Shown here piece after piece: positions 8,112-19,532 of a DNA stretch of 64,000 bases. Origin of the DNA: Corallococcus macrosporus. Lineage in GTDB: Bacteria > Myxococcota > Myxococcia > Myxococcales > Myxococcaceae. The DNA lies in NCBI RefSeq assembly GCF_017302985.1, contig NZ_JAFIMU010000006.1, forward strand, positions 62,001 through 126,000, given 5' to 3'. A model generated the notes under the pieces. It saw nothing but the letters and a program-made list of their open reading frames with translations. It did no database searches and had not been told where the DNA came from. The stretch's first letter is position 1. Every line of letters starts with the position of its first letter. The position numbers and the translations under genes are program-made.

Positions 8112-9242
8112 TCACGTCGGGGCTTCCGCGGCCGTCTCGTCCCGGTTGGCGAGCTGACCACAGGCCCCGGCGATGTCCCGGCCCCGGTTCTTGCGGATGT
8201 ATGCCGCGACGTGCGCCTCGGCAAGGATGGCCCGGAACTCCTCGGCCCGCTGCTCGCCCGTCGTCTGGAACCCCAGGCCGGGGTTCTCGTTGTAGGGAAT
8301 CAGGTTCACCTTCGCGGGAATGTCGCGCAAGAGCTCCCTCAGCCGGTGCGCGTCCTCGTCCGTGTCGTTGAACCCTTTGAGCAGTACGTACTCGAAGGTG
8401 ATGCGCCGGCCCTGGCGCAGCGGGAACTTGCGGCAGGCGTCCAGCAGCGCCGCGATGTTCCACTTGCGGTTCACCGGCATCGTCTTGCTGCGCTGCTCGT
8501 CCGTGCTGGCGTTGAGCGAGATGGCCAGCTTGACGTCCGTCTCCTGGCCGAAGCGCTCGATCATCGGCACCAGGCCCACGGTGGAGACGGTGATGTGCCG
8601 GTGGCTGAAGTTGGGCCCCTCCTCCGACTGGAGGATGGAGAGCGCCGTCTTGAGGTTCTCGAAGTTGTGGAGCGGCTCGCCCATGCCCATGAACACCAGG
8701 TTCGTGAGCGGGCGCAGCGTCTCCAGACCTTCGTTGCGGCGCACCTCGCGGTTCACCGCGTGCACCTGGGCGACAATCTCCCCGGGGGTGAGGTTGCGCT
8801 TGAGGCCCAGCGTCCCCGTCATGCAGAACGAGCAGGCCATCGCGCAGCCCACCTGCGTGGACACGCAGAGCGTCTTGCGGTCCTCCGCCGGCATGTAGAC
8901 GGACTCGATGAAGCGCCCGTCGCGCGTCTTGAAGCGGTACTTGATGGTGCCGTCGACGCTGCGCTGCTCCAGGTCCTTCACCAGCGGGACGATCTCCGCC
9001 TGGGCCTTGAGCTTCTCGCGCAGGGCCTTGGACAGGTCCGTCATCTCGTCGAACGTCGTGGCGCCGCGCTGGTGCAGCCAGCGGTAGAGCTGCGCCGCGC
9101 GGAACGGGCGCTCGCCCAGATGCTCGCTCAGGAACAGCGCGAGCTTCTCGCGCGACAGGCTGGCCACGTCGGTCAGCTTCGCGGGGGCCGGCACCGGCAG
9201 GGGCTCGGTGACAGGGAGGGCTGTGGCGGTAGGCTCTGACAT
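8112..9242 (-). CDS. rlmN: dual-specificity RNA methyltransferase RlmN
   Basis: Radical-SAM enzyme that methylates C2 of A2503 in 23S rRNA and A37 in some tRNAs. The 376-residue protein has the [4Fe-4S] radical-SAM cysteines in CAMACSFCMTGTLGLKRNLT, the SAM-binding VFMGMGEPLHN, and the C-terminal methyl-carrying cysteine in GACGQLA. The N-terminal 25 residues are a low-complexity Pro/Ala/Thr extension; family similarity begins around LTDVASLSREKL. It is transcribed separately from the downstream ribosomal operon. Confidence 0.96.
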   Translation of the reverse strand: MSEPTATALPVTEPLPVPAPAKLTDVASLSREKLALFLSEHLGERPFRAAQLYRWLHQRGATTFDEMTDLSKALREKLKAQAEIVPLVKDLEQRSVDGTIKYRFKTRDGRFIESVYMPAEDRKTLCVSTQVGCAMACSFCMTGTLGLKRNLTPGEIVAQVHAVNREVRRNEGLETLRPLTNLVFMGMGEPLHNFENLKTALSILQSEEGPNFSHRHITVSTVGLVPMIERFGQETDVKLAISLNASTDEQRSKTMPVNRKWNIAALLDACRKFPLRQGRRITFEYVLLKGFNDTDEDAHRLRELLRDIPAKVNLIPYNENPGLGFQTTGEQRAEEFRAILAEAHVAAYIRKNRGRDIAGACGQLANRDETAAEAPT

Positions 9243-9330
9243 CGTTCAGTCGGGGCTAACGGAGGGAAATGGGGCGTGCTTCCCACAAGAAGGCACGGCA
9301 AGTCAAAGGAGTGCCCGTCCCCTCCCCTGC

Positions 9331-10146
9331 CTACCCCTTCGAGTCGTGGTGCTCGGCGACGCCGCGCTTCCAGTAGCCCGTCACCCGCATCCAGCTCTTG
9401 TTCAGACCGCGCTCGTTCACCAGGTGTTCCCGGATGGACTTGAGCGACGTGGACTCGCCGGCCACGAACACGAACCCGTCCCCAGGGGGAGGCGTCCAGG
9501 CGCGCAGCGCGTCCTCCAGGTGCTTCGTCGTGCCGGCCTCCGCGCCGCCCCGGTGCAGCCAGGTGAGCTTCACGTCCGCCTTGCTGACGATGCGCTGCTC
9601 CTCCGCCGCGTCCGCGACCTCGATGAAGGCGAACGCGCGCTTGCCTGCGGGCAGCTCCTCCAGGCGCCGGGCGATGGCCGGCAGCGCGCTCTGGTCCCCC
9701 GCGAGCAGGTACCAGTCGAAGTCGTCCGCCACGTCGTGCGTGCTGCGCGGACCGCCAATGCCCATGAAGTCGCCGGGCTTCGCCTGCGCGGCCCACATCG
9801 ACGCGGGGCCCTCGCCGTGCAGCACGAAGTCGATGTCCAGCTCGTTCGCCTTCGGGTCGAAGCGGCGCGGCGTGTAGTCGCGCGAGGCGGGCTTCTCCAG
9901 CCCCTCCGGCATGGCCAGGCCGTGGGGCCCGACCACCGGCATGTCCGGCTTCTTCACGCCGGGCTTCGCGAAGAAGCACTTCACGTGATCATCCGCGCCG
10001 GGGGACGAAAAGCCCTCCAGCTCCGGGCCGCCCAGCGTCACGCGCACCATGTGCGGCGACAGCCGCGTCACGCGCAGAACCTCCAGCAACCGCAACTTCA
10101 CCGGGAACGGCCCCCGCCGGGCCACGCGCTCCGAATCGCCGCTCAT
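9331..10146 (-). CDS. siderophore-interacting protein (FAD-dependent ferric reductase, ViuB/YqjH type)
   Basis: Cytoplasmic flavoprotein that reduces ferric siderophores to release iron, or reduces flavin for that purpose. The FAD-binding half shows SRDYTPRRFDP (RxYT) and DFVLHGEGPASMWAAQ, with GDFMGIGGPR after it. The NAD(P)H half ends with VAGESTSLKSIREHLV and VTGYWKRG, both typical of the family. The ATG at 10146 is chosen: it has an AAGGAAG ribosome-binding site and gives 271 residues. A longer frame to 10188 would run through the Fur box described separately. Iron-starvation induction by Fur is strongly suggested. Confidence 0.92.
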   Translation of the reverse strand: MSGDSERVARRGPFPVKLRLLEVLRVTRLSPHMVRVTLGGPELEGFSSPGADDHVKCFFAKPGVKKPDMPVVGPHGLAMPEGLEKPASRDYTPRRFDPKANELDIDFVLHGEGPASMWAAQAKPGDFMGIGGPRSTHDVADDFDWYLLAGDQSALPAIARRLEELPAGKRAFAFIEVADAAEEQRIVSKADVKLTWLHRGGAEAGTTKHLEDALRAWTPPPGDGFVFVAGESTSLKSIREHLVNERGLNKSWMRVTGYWKRGVAEHHDSKG

Positions 10147-10161
10147 GCGTGCTTCCTTGCC

Positions 10162-10180
10162 GATTGTGATTTTCATTATC
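10162..10180 (-). promoter_or_regulatory. Fur box upstream of siderophore-interacting protein
   Basis: Read on the minus strand, GATAATGAAAATCACAATC matches the classical 19-bp Fur consensus GATAATGATAATCATTATC at 16 of 19 positions. It ends 15 bases before the ATG at 10146, a position where bound Fur would block RNA polymerase. This AT-rich patch stands out in very GC-rich surroundings. Confidence 0.82.
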
Positions 10181-10238
10181 GGTAGCAAGGACCGCCCGGG
10201 AGGGCAACCGGATACGGCAAAGGCGGGCGAGCTTCGGA

Positions 10239-10287
10239 AAAGACGACGGCCCGGGTCCGCGCCGCGTGGGGCGTGGACACCGGGCCG
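10239..10287 (-). terminator. terminator after ndk
   Basis: Stem of 12 pairs with one bulge (10247-10258 with 10275-10287). On the minus strand it is followed by a short T-rich run (10238-10243). It closes the icd-to-ndk TCA-cycle cluster. Confidence 0.7.
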
Positions 10288-10309
10288 CTGTCACCAGACT
10301 GAAAGCTGA

Positions 10310-10732
10310 TCAGCCGTGGATTTCGGTCTCGCGGAAGAAGTACGCGACCTCGTTCTTCGCGTTCTCCAGGCTGTCCGAGCCGTGGACCGTGTTCGCGTCG
10401 ATGCTCTGGGCGAAGTCCGCGCGGATGGTGCCCTTGTCGGCCTTCTTCGGGTCCGTGGCGCCCATCAGGTCGCGGTTCTTCTGGACGGCGTTCTCACCCT
10501 CCAGGGCCATCAGGACCACCGGGCCGGAGATCATGAAGGACACCAGGTCCTTGAAGAACGGCCGGGCCTTGTGGACGGCGTAGAAGCCCTCGGCCTCCGC
10601 CTGGGACAGCTGCTGCCGGCGGATGGCGACGGGCTTCAGGCCCGCCTTCTCGAACCGGGCGATGATCTCGCCGACGTGGTTGTTCTTCACTCCGTCGGGC
10701 TTGATGATGGACAGCGTGCGCTCGATGGCCAT
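10310..10732 (-). CDS. ndk: nucleoside diphosphate kinase
   Basis: Transfers gamma-phosphate between nucleoside tri- and diphosphates through a phosphohistidine. The 140-residue protein is family-typical: [20 protein letters not shown] at the N-terminus and the active-site histidine in [12 protein letters not shown]. It lies 42 bases downstream of sucD, as the last gene of the cluster. The pairing makes sense, because succinyl-CoA synthetase can make GTP and Ndk equilibrates it with ATP. Confidence 0.97.
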   Translation of the reverse strand: MAIERTLSIIKPDGVKNNHVGEIIARFEKAGLKPVAIRRQQLSQAEAEGFYAVHKARPFFKDLVSFMISGPVVLMALEGENAVQKNRDLMGATDPKKADKGTIRADFAQSIDANTVHGSDSLENAKNEVAYFFRETEIHG

Positions 10733-10774
10733 GGTCTTTGGCTCCTCGTGTGTGGGTCGTGTGAAAGGTTCGGC

Positions 10775-11671
<897 letters not shown>

Positions 11672-11703
11672 GGCGATCTTTCAGGTAAGAGGGGGCGAAG
11701 GCC

Positions 11704-12864
11704 CTACTTGATGGCCGCCACGGCCTTCTCGGCCGCCTGGCGCAGGTTGTCCGCGGGGGTGATGGCGAGGCCCGAGTTGCGGAGCAGCTCCTTGCCCTGC
11801 TCCACGTTGGTGCCTTCCAGGCGCACGACGAGCGGGATCTTCAGCTGCACTTCCTTCGCCGCCGCGATGATGCCTTCCGCGATGACGTCACACTTCATGA
11901 TGCCGCCGAAGATGTTGACGAGCACCGCCTTGACCTGCGGATCCGCGAGGATGAGCTTGAAGGCCGCCGTCACCTTCTCCTTGCTCGCGCCGCCGCCCAC
12001 GTCCAGGAAGTTGGCCGGAGCGCCGCCCACCAGCTTGATGGTGTCCATGGTGGCCATGGCCAGACCCGCGCCGTTCACCATGCAGCCGATGTTGCCGTCC
12101 AGCGCGATGTAGGCCAGGTCGTGCTCCTTGGCCTGCGTCTCGCGGGGCTCCTCCTCCGCCACGTCGCGGTACTCCAGCAGGTCCTTGTGCCGGTAGAGCG
12201 CGTTCTCGTCGAAGTTCACCTTCGCGTCGAGCGCCACCACGCCGCCGCTCTTGCGGATGACCAGCGGGTTGATCTCCACGAGGGACGCGTCCGTCTCCAC
12301 GTACATCTTGTAGAGCGAGGAGCAGAACTGGACGAACTTGTTCACCGTGGGGCCCGTCAGGCCCAGCCCGAAGGCCAGCTCGCGGCCCTGGAAGTCCGCG
12401 AAGCCCACCGCGGGGTCCACGACGGCGCGGAGGATCTTCTCCGGGTGCTTCTCCGCCACTTCTTCAATCTCCACGCCGCCCTCGGTGGACGCCATGAAGG
12501 TGATGCGGCTGGTGGCGCGGTCGAGCGTCACGCCCAGGTACAGCTCCTGGCCGATGTCGAGGCCCTCTTCGATGTAGACCTTGTTGACCTTCTGCCCTTC
12601 CGGGCCGGTCTGGATGGTCTTGAGCATCATGCCCAGCATCTGCTGGGCGAGCGTCTTGGCCTCCGCGGGGCTCTTGGCCAGCTTCACGCCGCCGCCCTTG
12701 CCGCGGCCGCCCGCGTGGATCTGCGCCTTCACGACGACGACGGGCGTGGCCAGCTCCTTCGCCGCGGCCTCCGCCTGGTCGGGATCGAGCGCGAGGATGC
12801 CGCGCGGCGTGGGCACGCCATACTTCCGGAAGAGTTCCTTGCCCTGGTACTCGTGGATCTTCAT
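11704..12864 (-). CDS. sucC: succinyl-CoA ligase, beta subunit
   Basis: ATP-grasp subunit of succinyl-CoA synthetase. The 386-residue protein begins [17 protein letters not shown], has the nucleotide loop [15 protein letters not shown] and Mg ligands in VEINPLVI, and keeps [14 protein letters not shown] near the C-terminus. A ribosome-binding GGAG lies seven bases before the ATG. sucD follows. sdhB ends 268 bases upstream, and that gap contains a strong GC hairpin, so sucCD may have its own promoter. Confidence 0.97.
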   Translation of the reverse strand: MKIHEYQGKELFRKYGVPTPRGILALDPDQAEAAAKELATPVVVVKAQIHAGGRGKGGGVKLAKSPAEAKTLAQQMLGMMLKTIQTGPEGQKVNKVYIEEGLDIGQELYLGVTLDRATSRITFMASTEGGVEIEEVAEKHPEKILRAVVDPAVGFADFQGRELAFGLGLTGPTVNKFVQFCSSLYKMYVETDASLVEINPLVIRKSGGVVALDAKVNFDENALYRHKDLLEYRDVAEEEPRETQAKEHDLAYIALDGNIGCMVNGAGLAMATMDTIKLVGGAPANFLDVGGGASKEKVTAAFKLILADPQVKAVLVNIFGGIMKCDVIAEGIIAAAKEVQLKIPLVVRLEGTNVEQGKELLRNSGLAITPADNLRQAAEKAVAAIK

Positions 12865-13056
12865 CGAATCTCCGGGTGGGACGAGGGGAGACGAGGACAG
12901 CCCCTACACGGGGCGTCAACGCGGGCCCTCATTGCGCAGAAAACGACGGATGGCAAGGCCGTTTGGCCTCCAGCGTCGCGGCGGGACACAGGCACGGCCC
13001 CCACGGGATAACGCCCGGTGTCCGGGGGAATGAGGCGGCCTTCATCCCAAACGCCA

Positions 13057-13103
13057 CGGCCCCGCCCGGCGCCCCGCTTGAGGGGGACGCTGGCACGGGG
13101 CCG
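13057..13103 (-). other. GC-rich nested hairpin in the sdhB-sucC gap
   Basis: The 268-base gap 12865-13132 holds no gene. Its main structure is an 8-bp outer stem (13057-13064 with 13096-13103) enclosing a second stem (about 13070-13075 with 13082-13090). No T-run follows on the minus strand. It may slow or process the transcript between sdhB and sucC. Confidence 0.4.
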
Positions 13104-13132
13104 CGAGGAAGCCAGGACGGCGTGACGGGAGA

Positions 13133-13939
13133 CTACCCCGGACCGCTGGACGCCTTCTGCTCCTCTTCCTTGAAGAAGATGTCCTTGATCATCAGCTTGC
13201 TCACCTCGCGGTTCATCACCGCGATGGAGGTCGTGAGGGGGATCTCCTTCGGGCAGACCTTCACGCAGTTCTGCGCCTTGCCGCAGTCCTGGATGCCGCC
13301 GGGGCCCATGAGGGCGCGCGTGCGCTCCTCCGCGTTCAGCTTGCCCGTGGGGTGCATGTTGAACAGGCGGGCCTGGCTGATGGGCGCCGCGCCGATGAAG
13401 TCGTTGTCCAGCGTCACCTGGGGGCACGCCTCCAGGCAGCTGCCGCAGGTGATGCACGTGGACAGCACGTACATCACGGACTGGTCCTTCTGCGACTGGC
13501 GCGGGCCGGGGCCCAGGTTGTACGTGCCGTCGACGGGGATCCACCCCTTCACGCGCTTGAGCGACTCGAACATGCGGTCGCGGTCCACGGTGAGGTCGCG
13601 CACCACCGGGAACTTCTTCATCGGCTCCAGGGTGATGGGCTGCTGGAGCTTGTCCACCAGCGCGGAGCACGCCATGCGCACCCGGCCGTTGATGTTCATG
13701 GCGCAGCTGCCACACACCTCCTCGAGGCACGCGGCGTCCCACACCACGGGGGCCACCTTCTTGCCCTCCACGGTGACGGGGTTGCGCTGGATCTCCATCA
13801 GACAGGAGATGACGTTGGCGCCCTTCGTGTAGGGGACCTTGAACTCGTCGAAGTGACCCGGCTTGTTCGGATCATCCTGACGCCAGATGCGGAAGGTGAC
13901 GGTCTTCGAGCTGACGGCGCTGGCCTGTGCGGTGTCCAT
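13133..13939 (-). CDS. sdhB: succinate dehydrogenase/fumarate reductase iron-sulfur subunit
   Basis: Electron-transfer subunit between SdhA flavin and the quinone pool. The 268-residue protein shows all three cluster motifs: [2Fe-2S] in CLEEVCGSCAMNINGRVRMAC, [4Fe-4S] in CITCGSCLEACPQ, and the third cluster in CGKAQNCVKVCPKEIPL. The first motif is CLEEVCGSC instead of the common CREGICGSC. It follows sdhA by 90 bases, a gap containing a hairpin. The usual membrane anchor gene is not present nearby. Confidence 0.95.
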   Translation of the reverse strand: MDTAQASAVSSKTVTFRIWRQDDPNKPGHFDEFKVPYTKGANVISCLMEIQRNPVTVEGKKVAPVVWDAACLEEVCGSCAMNINGRVRMACSALVDKLQQPITLEPMKKFPVVRDLTVDRDRMFESLKRVKGWIPVDGTYNLGPGPRQSQKDQSVMYVLSTCITCGSCLEACPQVTLDNDFIGAAPISQARLFNMHPTGKLNAEERTRALMGPGGIQDCGKAQNCVKVCPKEIPLTTSIAVMNREVSKLMIKDIFFKEEEQKASSGPG

Positions 13940-13983
13940 GGTGCGGCTGCCCTTCCCTTCACTGCCAAATCAGGTGGCGGAAA

Positions 13984-14007
13984 CCCGCGCCGCCAAAAGC
14001 GCGCGGG
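13984..14007 (-). other. intercistronic hairpin between sdhA and sdhB
   Basis: A 7-bp GC stem (13984-13990 with 14001-14007) with T-rich flanks on the minus strand lies in the 90-base sdhA-sdhB gap. It could be an attenuating or transcript-stabilising element. Confidence 0.4.
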
Positions 14008-14029
14008 CCCGAAAAAGCAACGAGCGCCC

Positions 14030-15907
14030 TTACGCGTACCAGCGGGGCTCGGGGTCCAGCACCGGCGTGGGCAGGTCCTGGTAGGAGATCTGCGGGCCCT
14101 GGGAGGCGTACGTGGCGATGGTCGTCTTCGCCCACTTCTCGTGGCGCTTGCGCCACAGGTCCATCCACTGCGGATCCTCGCGCGGGTCCTTCGACTTGGG
14201 CTCCGGCAGGGAGAAGTCCGGCTTGTAGTGCGCGCCGCGGCTCTCGTCGCGCAAGAGCGCGCTGGTGGCGATGACCTCCCCCAGCTCCAGCATGTTCCAC
14301 AGCTGGTTGGTGTAGGAGAGCGCGCGGTTGGCGACGACGCCCGTGTCCAGCACGTTGACGCGGCTCCAGCGGTCCTTCAGGCCGCGGATGGTCTCCACCG
14401 TCTTCTTCAGGCGGTCGTTGTAGCGGACGACGGTGCAGTTCTCCGTCATCACCTCGCCCAGCTCCTTGGCGAGCTGGTACGGGTTCTCCTGCCCGTTCAT
14501 CGCCTTGATGGTGGCGAAGCGGTCCTGCCAGTACTTCTTCGCGTCCGCGAAGTACTTCTCCGGCATCGCCGAGGCGCTGGTCGTCTGGCTCTTGGCGAAG
14601 GACACCATCGCCGGGCCGCCGATCATGCCGGAGTAGATGCAGGACAGGAGCGAGTTGGCGCCCAGGCGGTTCGCGCCGTGGAAGGCGTAGTCCGCCTCGC
14701 CGGCCGCGTACAGGCCGGGGATGCGCGTGCTCTGGTTCACCGGGCTGCCGTCCAGCGGCGTCTGGGTGCGCGAGTCCGCCTCGAAAGAGACGTGCAGGCC
14801 GCCCATCGAGTAGTGCATGCCCGGGAAGATGACCATGGGCGTGTGGCGCGGATCATCTCCGACGAACTTCTCGTAGATCTCCATGACGCCCTTGATCTTC
14901 GCGTCGAGCGTCTTGGCCGGGATGTGCGTCACGTCCAGGTACACGCCGTCGCGCCCGCCCAGGCCCATGCCCAGGTCGCGGCAGACCATGAAGATCTCCC
15001 GCGTCGCCACGTCGCGCGGCACCAGGTTCTTGTACTTGGGGTACTTCTCTTCCAGGAAGTACCAGCGCTCGCTCTCCGGGATCTCCCGGGGGTTGCGCGT
15101 GTCGCCCTTCTTCTTGGGCACCCAGACGCGGCCGCCCTCGCCGCGCACGGACTCGCTCATCAGGCGCAGCTTGTCCTCGCCCGGGATGGAGGTGGGGTGC
15201 ACCTGGATGAACTCGCCGTTGGCGTACAGCGCGCCTTCCATGTACGCGCGGCCCGCGGCGGTGCCGGTGTTGATGATGGAGTTGGTGGAGCGCCCGAAGA
15301 CGATGCCGGGGCCGCCCGTGGCCAGGCACACCGCCTCCGCCGGGAACGTGCGGATCTCCATGGTGCGCAGGTCCATGGCCACGCTGCCGATGCAGCGGCC
15401 GGACTCGTCCTTCACCGTGCCCAGCCACTCCCAGTACTCGTACTTGGTGACCTTGCCCTCCGCCTCGTAGCGGCGGACCTGCTCGTCCAGCGCGTAGAGC
15501 AGCTGCTGGCCGGTGGTGGCGCCCGCGAACGCGGTGCGGTTGTGCAGGGTGCCGCCGAAGCGGCGGAAGTCCAGCAGGCCTTCCGGCGTGCGGTTGAAGG
15601 TCACGCCCATGCGGTCCAGCAGGTAGATGATGCCAGGCGCCGCGTAGCACATGCCCTTCACGGACACCTGCTCCGCCAGGAAGTCGCCGCCGCGCAGCGT
15701 GTCCTTCACGTGGATGTCCGGGTGGTCGCCTTCACCCTTCGTGTTCACCGCGCCGTTGATGCCGCCCTGGGCACAGACCGAGTGGGAGCGTTTGACCGGG
15801 ACGAGCGAGAGCACGTCCACCTGGTGACCCGCCTCCGCCAGCTTGATCGTCGTCATCAGCCCGGCCAGACCGCCGCCCACCACCGTGAATCGCGCTGCTG
15901 CCGCCAT
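14030..15907 (-). CDS. sdhA: succinate dehydrogenase/fumarate reductase flavoprotein subunit
   Basis: Catalytic subunit oxidising succinate to fumarate with covalently bound FAD. Visible are the N-terminal dinucleotide motif FTVVGGGLAGLMTTIKLAEAG, the FAD-attachment region KRSHSVCAQGGINGA, and the C-terminal GLYAAGEADYAFHGANRLG. Length (625 residues) and sequence resemble the Bacillus/menaquinone-linked type. The ATG at 15907 is chosen because AAGGAG lies six bases before it; an adjacent ATG (15910) and a GTG (15925) are possible. sdhC is expected immediately upstream in this type of operon, but only a 230-base promoter-like gap and mdh are found. Confidence 0.95.
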   Translation of the reverse strand: MAAAARFTVVGGGLAGLMTTIKLAEAGHQVDVLSLVPVKRSHSVCAQGGINGAVNTKGEGDHPDIHVKDTLRGGDFLAEQVSVKGMCYAAPGIIYLLDRMGVTFNRTPEGLLDFRRFGGTLHNRTAFAGATTGQQLLYALDEQVRRYEAEGKVTKYEYWEWLGTVKDESGRCIGSVAMDLRTMEIRTFPAEAVCLATGGPGIVFGRSTNSIINTGTAAGRAYMEGALYANGEFIQVHPTSIPGEDKLRLMSESVRGEGGRVWVPKKKGDTRNPREIPESERWYFLEEKYPKYKNLVPRDVATREIFMVCRDLGMGLGGRDGVYLDVTHIPAKTLDAKIKGVMEIYEKFVGDDPRHTPMVIFPGMHYSMGGLHVSFEADSRTQTPLDGSPVNQSTRIPGLYAAGEADYAFHGANRLGANSLLSCIYSGMIGGPAMVSFAKSQTTSASAMPEKYFADAKKYWQDRFATIKAMNGQENPYQLAKELGEVMTENCTVVRYNDRLKKTVETIRGLKDRWSRVNVLDTGVVANRALSYTNQLWNMLELGEVIATSALLRDESRGAHYKPDFSLPEPKSKDPREDPQWMDLWRKRHEKWAKTTIATYASQGPQISYQDLPTPVLDPEPRWYA

Positions 15908-16014
15908 CATCGTCTCCTTGACCACCGGACGCCCGGGGGGGTGCCTTCACGGGGGGCCGCCGAAGTCCTGCTTCGCGACACGTGCCCCGCTCCCGTGATC
16001 CAGTGCGAGTCCAA

Positions 16015-16045
16015 CACGCTAGTTAACTTGGAAAAATACCGCCGC
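16015..16045 (-). promoter_or_regulatory. AT-rich promoter-like patch upstream of sdhA
   Basis: The mdh-sdhA gap has no gene. The 16018-16040 stretch is markedly AT-rich for this genome. On the minus strand a TTGCGG-like -35 stands about 16 bases before TAACTA. A separate sdhAB promoter is plausible but the boxes are weak. Confidence 0.35.
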
Positions 16046-16137
16046 AAGGACGGTGCGCCGGGGGATAAGCCCGGATCATTCACGGCATCAGGCGGGGCCC
16101 GCCAGCAGGATTCCGGCGGGCCCGACCGACAGCCGGA

Positions 16138-18404
<2,267 letters not shown>

Positions 18405-18448
18405 GAACGCAAACTCCTGATTGAGACCGGGGTCTTGAGAGGCGGCGG

Positions 18449-18477
18449 ATAGTCGGGAACCCGCCCCCGGTCGTCAA
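18449..18477 (-). promoter_or_regulatory. candidate vegetative promoter of icd-mdh
   Basis: Minus-strand -35 TTGACG (18477-18472) is separated by exactly 17 bases from -10 GACTAT (18454-18449), 45 bases before the icd start. Confidence 0.6.
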
Positions 18478-18508
18478 GGAGTTTGGCCGCACGCCGCCCT
18501 GGGTTCGT

Positions 18509-18523
18509 CACACCCGGGGTGTG
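18509..18523. repeat. short inverted repeat upstream of icd promoter
   Basis: CACACC-CGG-GGTGTG is a perfect inverted repeat centred about 40 bases upstream of the candidate icd -35 box. It could be an activator site for icd or part of the 3' end of the neighbouring gene (ending at 18585). Confidence 0.4.
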
Positions 18524-18584
18524 CCGCGCTTATCGCAGCCAATGGTCCGGAAGCAGGATCGTTTTTCCGGAATTTGGCGGCGGA

Positions 18585-19136
18585 CTAGAAGCTGGCGAGC
18601 CCCGGCGCCGGCAGCTGGACGCTCACGGCCGTCCCCTGCTCCAGGCGCTCCAGCCCGAGCTCACCGCCCATGGCGTCCACCAGCTCCCGGGCCCGGGCCA
18701 GGCGCCGCTGGGTGTTGCCCACGCGCAGGGGCGACAGCACCACCGAGCGCGTCTCCCGTTCCGACAGGCTCACGCCCGGCATCACCACCAGGAAGCGCGG
18801 CCCCACGTCGCCAAAGTCGTCCGGCGGCTCCACCACCACGCGCACGGTCTGGGCTTCCTGCGGCGCCGCGTCCACCGCGTGGGCGACGAGCAGCAGCAGC
18901 ACTTGCTCCAGGCGGCGCCGGCTGACCCGGGCGATGACCGGATCCTCGGGGAGCTCCAGCGCCACCTCCACGCCGTGCAGCCGCCGCGTCGCGCCGAGCA
19001 GCCCCAGCGCGTCGCGCACGGACACCGCCACGTCCACCTGGAAGACGTCCGGGAAGTCCACGGGCTCCAGCCCCTGACCGCTGGAGGAGGCTTCCGCGTC
19101 CCCCGGCGAACCCTTCACATCCAGCGCTGCGCTCAT
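18585..19136 (-). CDS. HATPase-fold protein resembling a histidine-kinase catalytic domain
   Basis: A 183-residue soluble protein that looks like an isolated GHKL ATPase domain. The segment SRRRLEQVLLLLVAHAVDAA corresponds to the N-box helix of histidine kinases, but the key asparagine is replaced by histidine. The C-terminal RVGNTQRRLARARELVDAMGG and GTAVSVQLPAP resemble the G2-box/last-strand region. No H-box, sensor domain or membrane segment is present. ATP binding is therefore uncertain; it may be an anti-sigma-like or scaffold relative. It lies between icd and the divergently placed PilZ gene. Confidence 0.6.
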   Translation of the reverse strand: MSAALDVKGSPGDAEASSSGQGLEPVDFPDVFQVDVAVSVRDALGLLGATRRLHGVEVALELPEDPVIARVSRRRLEQVLLLLVAHAVDAAPQEAQTVRVVVEPPDDFGDVGPRFLVVMPGVSLSERETRSVVLSPLRVGNTQRRLARARELVDAMGGELGLERLEQGTAVSVQLPAPGLASF

Positions 19137-19388
19137 TCGCGGCTCCCATCCCCAGCCCAGAAGCGCCGACCATAACGGCCACCCCTGCCAGGGTCCATTG
19201 TCTGACGGGCCCGGGGCTCCCCCACCTTTCCTGTTCAGGAGAGTTACAGCCCCGCGCCACTTTGCTGATAAGGATGCGCACGCTGGGTCCGTATCACTCC
19301 TCGGAAAACCCGTAGAACGACGGTCAACTATGACCCAGGGTGAGTCAAGGCGTCGGGCGGAAAAACAGCAGCGGCATATAAATTCGAT

Positions 19389-19417
19389 TTGACTGTTACG
19401 GCCGAGATCTCCATGAT
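19389..19417 (+). promoter_or_regulatory. candidate promoter of the PilZ fusion gene
   Basis: The gap 19137-19532 has no convincing gene. A -35 TTGACT (19389-19394) and a -10 CATGAT (19412-19417) are 17 bases apart. A further AT-rich TATAAA lies at 19377. Transcription would start near 19424. Confidence 0.5.
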
Positions 19418-19532
19418 GAGGACCCAGAATCCAGAGCCGTCAGCGTCTCCAGTGAATCAGGGAGGAAGTGTTGTGCTCGCAACATCGCCGACCACCAACG
19501 GTACCGCTGCCCGCAAGAGGGGAGTCCTGACG

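Noticed and set aside
10147..10188. Upstream start (MLPIMKITIGK) of the siderophore-interacting protein
   Set aside because: It would place the Fur box inside the coding region and lacks a ribosome-binding site.
19389..19532. TTG start of the PilZ protein at 19389
   Set aside because: This TTG coincides with a candidate -35 box (TTGACT), and the extra residues look disordered; the ATG at 19533 has a much better ribosome-binding site.
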